Below, piece by piece: positions 1-5,367 of a DNA stretch of 8,497 nucleotides. The stretch's first letter is position 1, and the number at the start of each line of letters is the position of its first letter. The stretch lies in the NCBI GenBank assembly GCA_017464045.1, contig JAFUEG010000263.1:1-8497 (forward strand), given 5' to 3'. The position numbers and the translations under genes were made by a program. Source of the stretch: Lachnospiraceae bacterium. Lineage in GTDB: Bacteria; Bacillota_A; Clostridia; Lachnospirales; Lachnospiraceae. The notes beneath the pieces were generated by a model that saw only the letters and a list, made by a program, of their open reading frames with translations, did not search any database and was not told where the DNA came from.

Positions 1-188
1 AAAGGATTTCTGTTATGCTGAAGGGCAAATTCAGAATTTAAAACCTTTAATTTTGTTTCTATCTCCATCAATGCACACTCATAGTACATCATAAGTATAA
101 TAAAGGGCTGCATGTCTTTTAAAATTGCCTCCGGATTATCCGAATTCATCAAAAGCTCCATGCTCATATCATCTGTAGCCATACTCAT
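1..188 (-). CDS. GTP pyrophosphokinase family protein (RelA/SpoT-type small alarmone synthetase), N-terminal fragment
   Basis: This is the first 62 codons of a gene that runs off the left edge. The readable protein has a short acidic, Met-rich start (MSMATDDMSMELL) followed by a helical segment, YYECALMEIETKLKVLNSEF, and then the arginine/asparagine motif HNRNPF. That helix plus RNP motif resembles the region just before the catalytic domain of clostridial YjbM/YwaC-like small alarmone synthetases, which make (p)ppGpp from ATP and GDP/GTP in the cytoplasm. The synthetase active site lies outside the window, so activity cannot be judged. The start ATG (186-188) has a good Shine-Dalgarno GAGGTGG at 194-200, five bases away. 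A second in-frame ATG two codons later is less well placed. The gene is probably last, or late, in the minus-strand run, 42 bases after the small membrane protein. The family call rests on remembered motif similarity over a short stretch. Confidence 0.68.
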   Translation of the reverse strand, partial: MSMATDDMSMELLMNSDNPEAILKDMQPFIILMMYYECALMEIETKLKVLNSEFALQHNRNP

Positions 189-213
189 TGTAACCACCTC
201 ACGTCATAAATCG

Positions 214-228
214 TACATATAATATGTA
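214..228. repeat. Short perfect palindrome between two genes
   Basis: TACATA and TATGTA are perfect six-base arms around a three-base TAA spacer. The site lies in the 42-base gap between the small membrane protein gene and the RelA/SpoT-like gene. It is AT-only apart from one G/C pair per arm and has no T-run, so it does not look like a terminator. It could be a weak RNA hairpin or a chance palindrome. Confidence 0.3.
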
Positions 229-230
229 AA

Positions 231-383
231 TCAATCTCTGCACCTGAAAAGCAAAATGTAAGCACTAAGCAAAAGCACAAGTACAATAATAAATTCACAA
301 AATCCACTTATAAAATAAGATATCAAAATACCAATCGCCATAAACAGCATGGCATATCCAATTAAAGCTCGCATATAAGACAT
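231..383 (-). CDS. Small two-helix membrane protein, function unknown
   Basis: This is a 50-residue open reading frame, too short for the usual ORF length cut-off. The protein has a basic N-terminus (MSYMRAL), a hydrophobic helix at about residues 6-25, a short GFCEF turn with Gly, Cys and Glu, a second helix at about 30-45, and a positively charged tail ending FRCRD. Two close helices with charged ends indicate a helical-hairpin inner-membrane protein; no enzymatic motif is visible. Small clostridial membrane proteins of this layout are common and uncharacterised. The start is uncertain: GTG at 384-386 directly precedes ATG 381-383, and the ribosome site (AAGTG) is weak. The ATG at 372-374 (47 residues) has a similarly weak AAGTGAT seven bases upstream. 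It sits 55 bases after gerW and 42 before the RelA/SpoT-like gene on the same strand, which fits a shared transcript. The hydrophobic pattern in one frame and a clean fit between its neighbours are the reasons to call it. Confidence 0.6.
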   Translation of the reverse strand: MSYMRALIGYAMLFMAIGILISYFISGFCEFIIVLVLLLSAYILLFRCRD

Positions 384-438
384 CACTTTTTTACACTTAT
401 ATAAAATATATGCCTTATACCTTGATTAAAGAATTAAA

Positions 439-849
439 TTATATCAATTCTTCATTTCCAAGATTATCAACAGCCTCAGCTACTGCTGCCTCTTCTTCAG
501 GGCTCTTCTTTTTAACCAAATTGGAAACTCTGTCAATAACCTCCGGAACAGCATCAAAGATTTTTCCTACAGTACTCTCACTCTTAGCGGTAACAATCTT
601 TGCATATCCATTTTGAATAACCAATACTGCTGAAGGTGACATCTTTCCACCCATACCTCCTGCTGCGGAATTGCTGCCCTTTTCCTTTTTTGCAAAGGCT
701 CCTGCTGCCACACCAAAGTTTACATCCACAAGTGGAAGTATAATTGTATCTCCTATCTTTGTAGGCTCTCCAACAACTGTTTTTGTTGAAAGAAAAGAAT
801 CCATTCCGTTAAACAATGAAGCAACTGTCTGATTAAAATTATTATCCAT
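439..849 (-). CDS. ytfJ: GerW/YtfJ family sporulation protein
   Basis: The protein is 136 residues, the usual size for this family. Residues 1-22 form an amphipathic helix. The conserved core follows: VVGEPTKIGDTIILPLVDVN (about 25-44), then a glycine-rich stretch GVAAGAF (46-52) and GGMGGKMSPSAVLVI (64-78). This pattern is diagnostic of the Spore_YtfJ (GerW) family. In Bacillus, GerW is made in the forespore and is needed for normal germination with particular germinants; its biochemical activity is not established. The last 25 residues are acidic and low in complexity (KKKSPEEEAAVAEAVDN). The start ATG has a strong GAAGGAGA at 857-864, seven bases away. The YtfI-like gene lies 24 bases upstream on the same strand, the same pairing as B. 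subtilis ytfI-ytfJ, which strengthens both calls. Many Lachnospiraceae keep this gene even where sporulation is not observed, so its presence alone does not prove the organism sporulates. Confidence 0.92.
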   Translation of the reverse strand: MDNNFNQTVASLFNGMDSFLSTKTVVGEPTKIGDTIILPLVDVNFGVAAGAFAKKEKGSNSAAGGMGGKMSPSAVLVIQNGYAKIVTAKSESTVGKIFDAVPEVIDRVSNLVKKKSPEEEAAVAEAVDNLGNEELI

Positions 850-873
850 CTTTTTATCTCCTTCTGAAAAACA

Positions 874-1905
874 TTAAATTTTCCTTGCCATCTTAATTGT
901 CTGCCATATATATCTTTTAAGAACTATTCTTGCAATATATCCAAGTATAATTCTGCCTTTTAAAACAACATTTCCTTCTATAACCTTTTCACGAAAATCC
1001 GGCTCTAATGAAAAACCCTTTTGATATACAAAAGGCAGCAAGCTTAGATATCCTGTAACCTGACCTGTAGTGCACGGTTCATCAAAGCCGTATCTCATAT
1101 GTCCCTTTATCTTCTTTGGTGCGATATGCTTTAGGATGCTTATTAAATATTTTCCAAGATATTCTCTCGTTCTTACGGTACATTTCATATCCCAGAATTT
1201 TTTAAAGCGATTAACCTTCTTTTCAAGCTCTTCTTTCTTGTCCTTTAATTGATTAACCTTCTTTTCAAGCTTTTGATAAAGTGTTTCCTTTATCTCTTCT
1301 TCAGATTTACCATCCAAATCCTTAACTGTCTTTTTTGATTTTTTTAATAATCTCTTTATTCTGCCCGATAATTTCTTTTCATCCTCATTAAGTGTATCTT
1401 CGTCAGTCCAAAGATCATACTCGCTTAAATTGTCTTCGCTATCGTCTGATTCTACAGTTTCAGATTGTTCTATGGCTTTAGTTTTTTCTATAGATTCAGA
1501 TTTTTCAATGGATTCTGCTTCTTCTAAAGATTTATCTTTTTCAGAAGTATCTGATATATCGGATGTCCCCATTGATTCATCACTCTTATTTTTTTTCTTT
1601 TCTTTCTTAGGTTTAGACTCTTTTTTCTTATGCCCTTCTCCCGACTTATCACCAAGGCTTATCTTTATTCCCACTATTCTAAGAAAGGTATCCAATTTCT
1701 TTTCGTTTTTTTCAAAGATAACATTGACACTTACAATCAAAAACCGGACCTTTGCCGTGACAGCTATGTCATCTCCTATATCTGCTGCCACCTTATACCT
1801 TATCGGTGCAAATAAAACCAAAAGCACAATCAAAAGTACGAGTCCAAGTACAACTGCAAGTATTATCAATATTATTTTCAAAATAACCCATAATACATGT
1901 AGCAT
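874..1905 (-). CDS. DUF2953 domain-containing membrane-anchored protein (YtfI-like)
   Basis: The protein has 343 residues. A single strong membrane helix spans about residues 7-33, followed by FAPIRYKVAADIGDDIAV (32-49) and a beta-rich segment to about 85. This start is typical of DUF2953 proteins such as B. subtilis YtfI. The family's C-terminal part is at about 240-343, including REYLGKYL and GFDEPCTTGQVTGYLSLL. Between them lies an unusually long charged linker (about 87-240): a Lys-rich patch, a Ser/Glu region with a degenerate six-residue period (ESIEKS, ESIEKT, KAIEQS, ETVESD), an acidic patch, and a likely coiled coil (about 207-236). Family members usually have a much shorter linker. 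The start has AGGGA at 1912-1916, overlapping the stop codon of the upstream gene only nine bases away, which suggests translational coupling. Function is unknown; the location next to gerW implies an envelope role linked to sporulation, an inference only. Confidence 0.82.
   Translation of the reverse strand: MLHVLWVILKIILIILAVVLGLVLLIVLLVLFAPIRYKVAADIGDDIAVTAKVRFLIVSVNVIFEKNEKKLDTFLRIVGIKISLGDKSGEGHKKKESKPKKEKKKNKSDESMGTSDISDTSEKDKSLEEAESIEKSESIEKTKAIEQSETVESDDSEDNLSEYDLWTDEDTLNEDEKKLSGRIKRLLKKSKKTVKDLDGKSEEEIKETLYQKLEKKVNQLKDKKEELEKKVNRFKKFWDMKCTVRTREYLGKYLISILKHIAPKKIKGHMRYGFDEPCTTGQVTGYLSLLPFVYQKGFSLEPDFREKVIEGNVVLKGRIILGYIARIVLKRYIWQTIKMARKI
1209..1271. repeat. 42-base-period direct repeat inside the DUF2953 gene
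   Basis: A 21-base block at 1209-1229 recurs without mismatch at 1251-1271, a period of 42 bases. In the minus-strand protein this encodes LEKKVNQ-LKDKKEE-LEKKVNR, so one period is exactly 14 residues or two coiled-coil heptads. The unit keeps the reading frame, so copy-number change would lengthen or shorten the coiled coil without breaking the gene. Confidence 0.85.
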
Positions 1906-1914
1906 ATTTAATCC

Positions 1915-2229
1915 CTATATTCCAAAAAATTTTCTTACATCAAAGCCTGTGTCTGTATCATACATATCCTGCACGATATCCCTCACAACCTCATTTGCAT
2001 CACTCTTGCTTTTAGCAATACCCAATATACAAATCTCGTCACTTGCCTTTTTATAAAACTTACTAAACAGATGCTTATACTCATATATATCCATGATTCC
2101 ATCCGTTATCATAGGCAGCGTAACCACATAAACATTATCAACCTTACGCTTATGACGGATTTTTTTTACTATCTTATCTTTTTTCCTGCCCTTAAAACCT
2201 TGTACGTAAGGAGCATCTACTACCTTCAT
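1915..2229 (-). CDS. Conserved-looking small protein of unknown function
   Basis: I do not recognise a named family in this 104-residue soluble protein. Its N-terminus is rich in basic residues (GFKGRKKDKIVKKIRHKRK, about 11-29), giving a nucleic-acid-like charge patch. Then follow a hydrophobic strand VYVVTLPM (33-40), a helical stretch with YEYKHLFSKFYKKAS (49-63), a strand EICILGIAKS (65-74), and a helix DANEVVRDIVQDMY (77-90). It ends GFDVRKFFGI. The alternating strand-helix pattern suggests a compact alpha/beta fold. No membrane segment, cysteine cluster or catalytic motif is visible. The start ATG has AAGGGTGG at 2234-2241, four bases away; the gene lies 19 bases after the 467-residue gene and nine before the DUF2953 gene, so it is surely part of the same transcript. 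The basic patch could contact RNA or phospholipid; both are guesses. Confidence 0.8.
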   Translation of the reverse strand: MKVVDAPYVQGFKGRKKDKIVKKIRHKRKVDNVYVVTLPMITDGIMDIYEYKHLFSKFYKKASDEICILGIAKSKSDANEVVRDIVQDMYDTDTGFDVRKFFGI

Positions 2230-2248
2230 AAAACCACCCTTGGTACTA

Positions 2249-3652
2249 TTATTCTTCTTCTATCATTTCACTTATAAGCTTATTACATGCAGTAAGTTCA
2301 CTCATATCCTTACAGCCCGAAAGAGTATAATCAAAATAATCCTTTATCTCCTGCTTTGAGTTAAGGAATATAGGCATAGCTGCAAGTATCTTACACATAA
2401 TACTTCTTATAACCATTCTTTCACAATCATTAAACAGATTCATAAAGTCATTAATAAGCTTGTCTTTTGTTTCATTGTAATATGCATCATCAACCATATC
2501 GCTTTCACTTCTAAGTGATTTTTCAACATCTATAAATAAACTGGTTGATAAAAGTCTGCTGATTTTATCAAGAACATCAAATCGGTCAGCAAGACCATAT
2601 GATTTTATATCATCATTCTTTCCGACATAGATATCATCAAAAGCTGCTTCAAGAGGCATAATGCTTTCAGTAACATCCTCTTGTGCACCTTCCATACTGA
2701 TAAAACTGTCCATAAGCGTTTCCGAGAGTGCTTCAAAGTCATCTTCGTCCAACACTCTATCTATAATATTTAAGGCTGCATTGTAAGCCGGAAGTTTTTC
2801 ATTTGCTTCTACAGTTTCTTCTATGGTAAGAAGTATGGTATATATATCATTTGCAATCTCCTGCATAAGTATATAATTTGATGCTTCTTCATTTATGATA
2901 GTAGCAGCCTCATTAAGTCTGTTATTTAGAGCATCAAACTCATCCTCTGTGAGTTCTTTATAATCAGCTGCCGCAAGATCTGTATATACATGATAAAGAA
3001 AAGGATACTCTGTTTCAAAGCCCTTCGGCTTTGTTATAAGAGATGAGGTTCTTAGCATATCACAAAATTCATCTAAGGAAGACTTTTCACCACCCTTATA
3101 AAGAGCAAGGGTGTTTTCAACCACGTCACAAAATTTACTCTTGGTCATCCTTACAGGAAGCTGTGCCATCAAAAGCTGAAGCTTACTGTTTATAACCATC
3201 TTGTCCGACTCATTAAATACGTAGCTGTACATTTTGTCAGAAAGGAGTGATATATCAACCTCCTCAATCTCATCCTTAACCTTGGCTTCTATACGATTTA
3301 ATATGTACTCATAGATCTCATAGCCATCCGTATATGAAGTTAGTATCTTCATCTTATACTCGATATTATCCCTAATCTGTTTAACTGCAGTAACCGCTTC
3401 TTCATCAACCGGTTTCTTGTCAATAATATTATTTTTTACAAGTCTTGATAAAACATCAAAATATTTACACACATCAGAATTCTTATCTGTCATTTCAGAT
3501 ATTATTTCCTTCATGGTGTAGTAATTCATGCTCATCTTAACCATTGCATAATAATTATACTTTTCAAAAAGAAGCTTTGAGTACTCCCTGATATTGGCCT
3601 CTTTATTTATATCACTTTTTATCTCGCCTATAATTTTTTTTACGCTGCTCAT
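2249..3652 (-). CDS. Large helical protein of unknown function with an internal duplication
   Basis: This 467-residue protein is acidic, almost wholly helical by composition (many Glu, Lys, Leu and Ile, few Gly and Pro), and has no signal peptide, membrane helix or known motif. Two segments resemble each other: about 138-200 (SDKMYSYVFNESDKMVINSK ... LMAQLPVRMTKSKF) and about 398-464 (KLINDFMNLFNDCERMVIRS ... LAAMPIFLNSKQEI). Shared features are the order FN-x-(D/E)-(K/R)-MVI-x-S, then (A)-x-(M/L)-P about 13 residues on, then SK and a following hydrophobic helix. This implies two copies of one helical domain. The start ATG has AGGAGAT at 3663-3669, ten bases away, rather long; no other in-frame ATG lies upstream. 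An 84-base gap separates it from the rhomboid-like gene. The position between a membrane rhomboid-like protein and the ytfI-gerW pair suggests a cell-envelope or sporulation context, without evidence for a specific job. Confidence 0.82.
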   Translation of the reverse strand: MSSVKKIIGEIKSDINKEANIREYSKLLFEKYNYYAMVKMSMNYYTMKEIISEMTDKNSDVCKYFDVLSRLVKNNIIDKKPVDEEAVTAVKQIRDNIEYKMKILTSYTDGYEIYEYILNRIEAKVKDEIEEVDISLLSDKMYSYVFNESDKMVINSKLQLLMAQLPVRMTKSKFCDVVENTLALYKGGEKSSLDEFCDMLRTSSLITKPKGFETEYPFLYHVYTDLAAADYKELTEDEFDALNNRLNEAATIINEEASNYILMQEIANDIYTILLTIEETVEANEKLPAYNAALNIIDRVLDEDDFEALSETLMDSFISMEGAQEDVTESIMPLEAAFDDIYVGKNDDIKSYGLADRFDVLDKISRLLSTSLFIDVEKSLRSESDMVDDAYYNETKDKLINDFMNLFNDCERMVIRSIMCKILAAMPIFLNSKQEIKDYFDYTLSGCKDMSELTACNKLISEMIEEE

Positions 3653-3736
3653 TTTATGATTTATCTCCTAATATCTTTCCGTCATTTAAATATATTTACA
3701 AAGCATGAAATTTTCGTGAAACAATTATTATACAAA

Positions 3737-4684
3737 TCACTTAACGTGTTCATGTGTATAAATGTGTTCGCTGCAGTATTCATAATTACCGTTACATTTT
3801 GTACAGAATCTGAATACCAAATCCTCACCGTCATTTTCTGTCTTACCACAGATAGCACATTTATGTCTTGTTATGCCCTCAGGCATCTGCTTATCATCAC
3901 TATCCTGTTTTCTTCTAAGATAATCGCTCATATTGTAGACATTATCTTTATTTTTTCTTTCAAAAAACGGCGAACCGGAAGATTTTTTCTTTTTATTATT
4001 TCCATAATTTTGATAGGAGTACCTTGTGTTTCTGCCATAGCTGTACTTCTTAAGCACATTATAAAATATAAAGAAATTGGCAACCGCAACCACAAGCAAG
4101 GCTCTAAAGGTAATAATCGGTGTACTGAAATACTCATATAGCAAAAGTGCAAAATCTATACATGCAATATACTTTGCCTTAAGTGGGAAAAGAAACATGA
4201 AAAATACCGTACTTTCCGAATACGCCATGGCAAAGGCAAAAAATACACATACAGGAATTGTATAATTTACATAAAATCCTCCGAATTGAGTATCAGCAGC
4301 ATATAAGGTTCCCTTTGTCAAATATAAAAATCCGCTTACAACAAGAACAGTAATAAGGTTAAGCAGCATACTACCGATGGTATAGAGATTATACATAAAG
4401 GTGCCCATACCTCTTTGTGCTGAAGAACCTATAAAATAAAGACATACCAAGGATAAAATCGTCCACTCATCAAAGGATGAAGGAGCGGTAAATATCCATG
4501 TCACAAGTCTCCAATATTCATGTCCATAAAATATATCATACGGGGATAAATAAATCTTTACATAGATATCAGGTGCTGCCACCGAGAAAATGTAATTAAA
4601 TGCAAATAGTAAGGTTAAAATTAAAGGAAGATTCCTTATAGAATATTTTCCAAATTTTTTTTCAAGCTTGTACAAAAATTTCAT
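3737..4684 (-). CDS. Rhomboid-like membrane protein, probably proteolytically inactive, with C-terminal zinc-binding tail
   Basis: This 315-residue protein has about six membrane helices (roughly 19-37, 71-90, 100-123, 139-167, 172-187, 190-210). After helix 1 it has GHEYWRLVTWIFTAP (54-68), matching the WR motif of the rhomboid first loop. Between helices 4 and 5 it has FPLKAKYIACI (166-176), like the region in derlin and bacterial rhomboid-like proteins. The catalytic GxSG serine motif is not visible in the helix-4 region (FGGFYVNYTIPVC), and there is no histidine in the last helix, so a pseudoprotease is likely. A soluble basic linker (about 211-270) leads to a tail with H274, C276, C279, C294, C297, C304, H307, H311 and H313, arranged as CxxC, CxxC, CxxH and HxH; this should bind one or two zinc ions. 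The start ATG has AAGGA at 4694-4698, nine bases away. It is the first gene after the promoter at 4781-4809. Confidence 0.75.
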   Translation of the reverse strand: MKFLYKLEKKFGKYSIRNLPLILTLLFAFNYIFSVAAPDIYVKIYLSPYDIFYGHEYWRLVTWIFTAPSSFDEWTILSLVCLYFIGSSAQRGMGTFMYNLYTIGSMLLNLITVLVVSGFLYLTKGTLYAADTQFGGFYVNYTIPVCVFFAFAMAYSESTVFFMFLFPLKAKYIACIDFALLLYEYFSTPIITFRALLVVAVANFFIFYNVLKKYSYGRNTRYSYQNYGNNKKKKSSGSPFFERKNKDNVYNMSDYLRRKQDSDDKQMPEGITRHKCAICGKTENDGEDLVFRFCTKCNGNYEYCSEHIYTHEHVK

Positions 4685-4714
4685 ATCATTCAGTCCTTGT
4701 TTTTATTCTTTCAC

Positions 4715-4737
4715 CTGATTCAAATAAATTAAATCAG
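4715..4737 (-). repeat. Second small hairpin in the leader of the rhomboid-like gene
   Basis: CTGATT and AATCAG form six-base perfect arms around an 11-base AT-only loop, between the large leader inverted repeat and the start of the rhomboid-like gene. Its outer arm shares the bases AG/CT with the large hairpin, so the two cannot both form fully. That could be an alternative-fold leader or coincidence. Confidence 0.35.
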
Positions 4738-4779
4738 CGTATATGCATGATAAAAATATTACATCAATGCACATACGCT
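4736..4779 (-). promoter_or_regulatory. Long inverted repeat at the 5' end of the minus-strand transcript
   Basis: On the transcribed strand, AGCGTATGTGCAT (4779-4767) pairs with ATGCATATACGCT (4748-4736) across an 18-base AT-rich loop. Twelve of 13 positions pair by Watson-Crick rules and the remaining one is a G-U wobble only in the minus-strand RNA; in plus-strand RNA it would be a C-A mismatch. The pairing therefore favours RNA made in the direction of the operon. A further GAT/ATC pairing continues the stem after a one-base bulge. With the -10 box at 4781-4786 the expected first transcribed base is near 4774, so the left arm spans roughly -5 to +8. It may be an operator, a leader hairpin stabilising the mRNA 5' end, or both. 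No T-run follows, so it is not an intrinsic terminator. Confidence 0.6.
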
Positions 4780-4780
4780 T

Positions 4781-4809
4781 ATTATATCCTAAAACTATCT
4801 AAAAAACAA
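4781..4809 (-). promoter_or_regulatory. Sigma-A-type promoter for the minus-strand operon
   Basis: On the minus strand TTGTTT (4809-4804) is followed by a 17-base spacer and a perfect TATAAT (4786-4781). It lies about 97 bases before the rhomboid-like start codon, in the only sizeable gap upstream of that gene. Expected transcription start is near 4774. It would serve the whole run from the rhomboid-like gene to the RelA/SpoT-like gene. The -35 box matches four of six consensus bases. Confidence 0.65.
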
Positions 4810-4831
4810 CTTAAAACTGGGATGCATTATT

Positions 4832-4864
4832 ATTAGCAAATACAGGTAATTATTCTTTGCTAAT
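4832..4864 (-). terminator. Hairpin over the stop codon of the LysM gene, possible weak terminator
   Basis: ATTAGCAAA and TTTGCTAAT form nine-base perfect arms around a 15-base loop. The first arm includes the TAG stop (4862-4860) of the LysM gene. It is AT-rich and is followed by TAATGCATCCC rather than a T-run, so termination would be inefficient. Because the repeat is symmetric it could also protect the 3' end. The promoter of the next operon starts about 23 bases further on. Confidence 0.35.
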
Positions 4865-5216
4865 TCGAGCCCTGTCCTCTTTCCGTCGGAGGAATCCTTA
4901 TAATAGTTCCGAGAGGAATACGCATATCAAGGAGTTCTTTATTATACTCCATAAGTCTTCCTACATCAGTGGAAAGCTCATCCGTTATACTTCTTAAGGT
5001 TTCTCCGGTTCTTGCAGTAAAGTATCTGCGTTCCTCCTCTTCCTCATAGATCTCGGTCGGTACACATATCTCATCTCCCGGCCTTAAATTATACACATTT
5101 ACGTACGGATTTTCCTTTAAGACATCAACAAGCCTTACGCCGTAAAGCTTTGATATCTTATATAGCGTATCTCCTGCCACAACCTTGTGGATGGTTCCCT
5201 TACATTCCTTTTCCAT
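4860..5216 (-). CDS. Two-module LysM protein without signal peptide
   Basis: The protein has 118 residues. The first LysM module is clear at about 9-53: IHKVVAGDTLYKISKLYGV, then NPYV and LRPGDEICVP, the usual start and end signatures. A short acidic link (EIYEEEEERR, 55-64) leads to a second, more diverged module at about 65-109: YFTARTGETLRSITDELSTD, ending PLGTIIRIP. LysM modules bind N-acetylglucosamine polymers such as peptidoglycan. There is no signal peptide or membrane helix, so as read it is cytoplasmic. That fits spore-coat or cortex-binding LysM proteins such as SafA, which are made in the mother cell and reach the spore from inside. The start ATG has AAGGGG at 5223-5228, six bases away. 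It is transcribed divergently from the activase gene. The spore link is an inference supported only by missing export signals and the promoter-like sequence upstream. Confidence 0.85.
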   Translation of the reverse strand: MEKECKGTIHKVVAGDTLYKISKLYGVRLVDVLKENPYVNVYNLRPGDEICVPTEIYEEEEERRYFTARTGETLRSITDELSTDVGRLMEYNKELLDMRIPLGTIIRIPPTERGQGSN

Positions 5217-5234
5217 ATTTTTCCCCTTTTTGAT

Positions 5235-5261
5235 TATTCTATGCCATTAATTCATAAATGT
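5235..5261 (-). promoter_or_regulatory. Candidate sporulation-type (sigma-K/sigma-E) promoter of the LysM gene
   Basis: On the minus strand CATAGAATA (5243-5235) matches the sigma-K -10 consensus CATAnnnTA exactly and the related sigma-E -10 (CATAcAnT) at seven of eight positions. An AC dinucleotide (5261-5260) lies 16 bases upstream, the sigma-K spacing. A sigma-A reading (TTGCCA, 19-base spacer, TAGAAT) is possible but has an over-long spacer. The expected start is only about 13 bases before the ATG, directly at the Shine-Dalgarno, which is tight. Confidence 0.35.
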
Positions 5262-5265
5262 GGCA
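5242..5265. repeat. Inverted repeat TGCCA-N14-TGGCA upstream of the LysM gene
   Basis: Five-base perfect arms at 5242-5246 and 5261-5265 frame the spacer of the candidate LysM promoter, with arms over its -10 and -35 elements. In a region made almost only of A and T, these are the main G/C-containing words. It may be an operator, or chance. Confidence 0.3.
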
Positions 5266-5286
5266 AAAAATTAATAAAATTAAAGT

Positions 5287-5305
5287 AATTTCATATAAAT
5301 TTCAT
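5287..5305. repeat. Helically phased direct repeat upstream of the activase promoter
   Basis: AATTTCAT occurs at 5287-5294 and again at 5298-5305, an 11-base period, about one DNA turn. The second copy ends 11 bases before the -35 box at 5317. The location and phasing are those of a tandem activator site, but the surrounding DNA is very AT-rich and chance is possible. Confidence 0.35.
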
Positions 5306-5316
5306 GTTTTTAACTG

Positions 5317-5345
5317 TTGTATTTTGTCGTTTCTTCCATTATAAT
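5317..5345 (+). promoter_or_regulatory. Candidate promoter of the activase-type gene
   Basis: TTGTAT (5317-5322), a 17-base spacer and a perfect TATAAT (5340-5345) give a sigma-A-type promoter with a weak -35 box. The expected start near 5352 leaves a leader of about 55 bases. A weak -35 box fits a gene that needs an activator. Confidence 0.55.
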
Positions 5346-5367
5346 TACTCTTTGACACTTAGTAATT
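5343..5367. promoter_or_regulatory. Operator-like inverted repeat over the activase -10/+1 region
   Basis: AATTACT (5343-5349) and AGTAATT (5361-5367) are perfect seven-base arms around an 11-base spacer, centred at about 5355, on the expected transcription start. The left arm shares three bases with the -10 box. A dimeric repressor bound here would block the promoter. A T-run (TTTTT, 5366-5370) follows, but most of the left arm would not be transcribed, so an attenuator reading is weak. Confidence 0.45.

Noticed and set aside
410..616. Plus-strand 68-residue open frame
   Set aside because: It is antisense to gerW, with no ribosome site; Ser/Ala richness reflects the low-complexity C-terminus of GerW.
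1430..2056. Plus-strand 208-residue Ser/Phe-rich open frame
   Set aside because: It lies opposite the DUF2953 and 104-residue genes. Its Ser/Phe richness mirrors the Glu/Lys-rich linker read in antisense, and it has no ribosome site or domain.
3653..3736. Internal promoter (TATAAT on the minus strand near 3726-3731) before the 467-residue gene
   Set aside because: The -10 is good but no acceptable -35 box lies 16-18 bases upstream, so I did not list it.
3656..4141. Plus-strand 161-residue hydrophobic open frame
   Set aside because: It overlaps the rhomboid-like gene in antisense and has no domain or supporting ribosome site; the minus-strand gene has clear family motifs.
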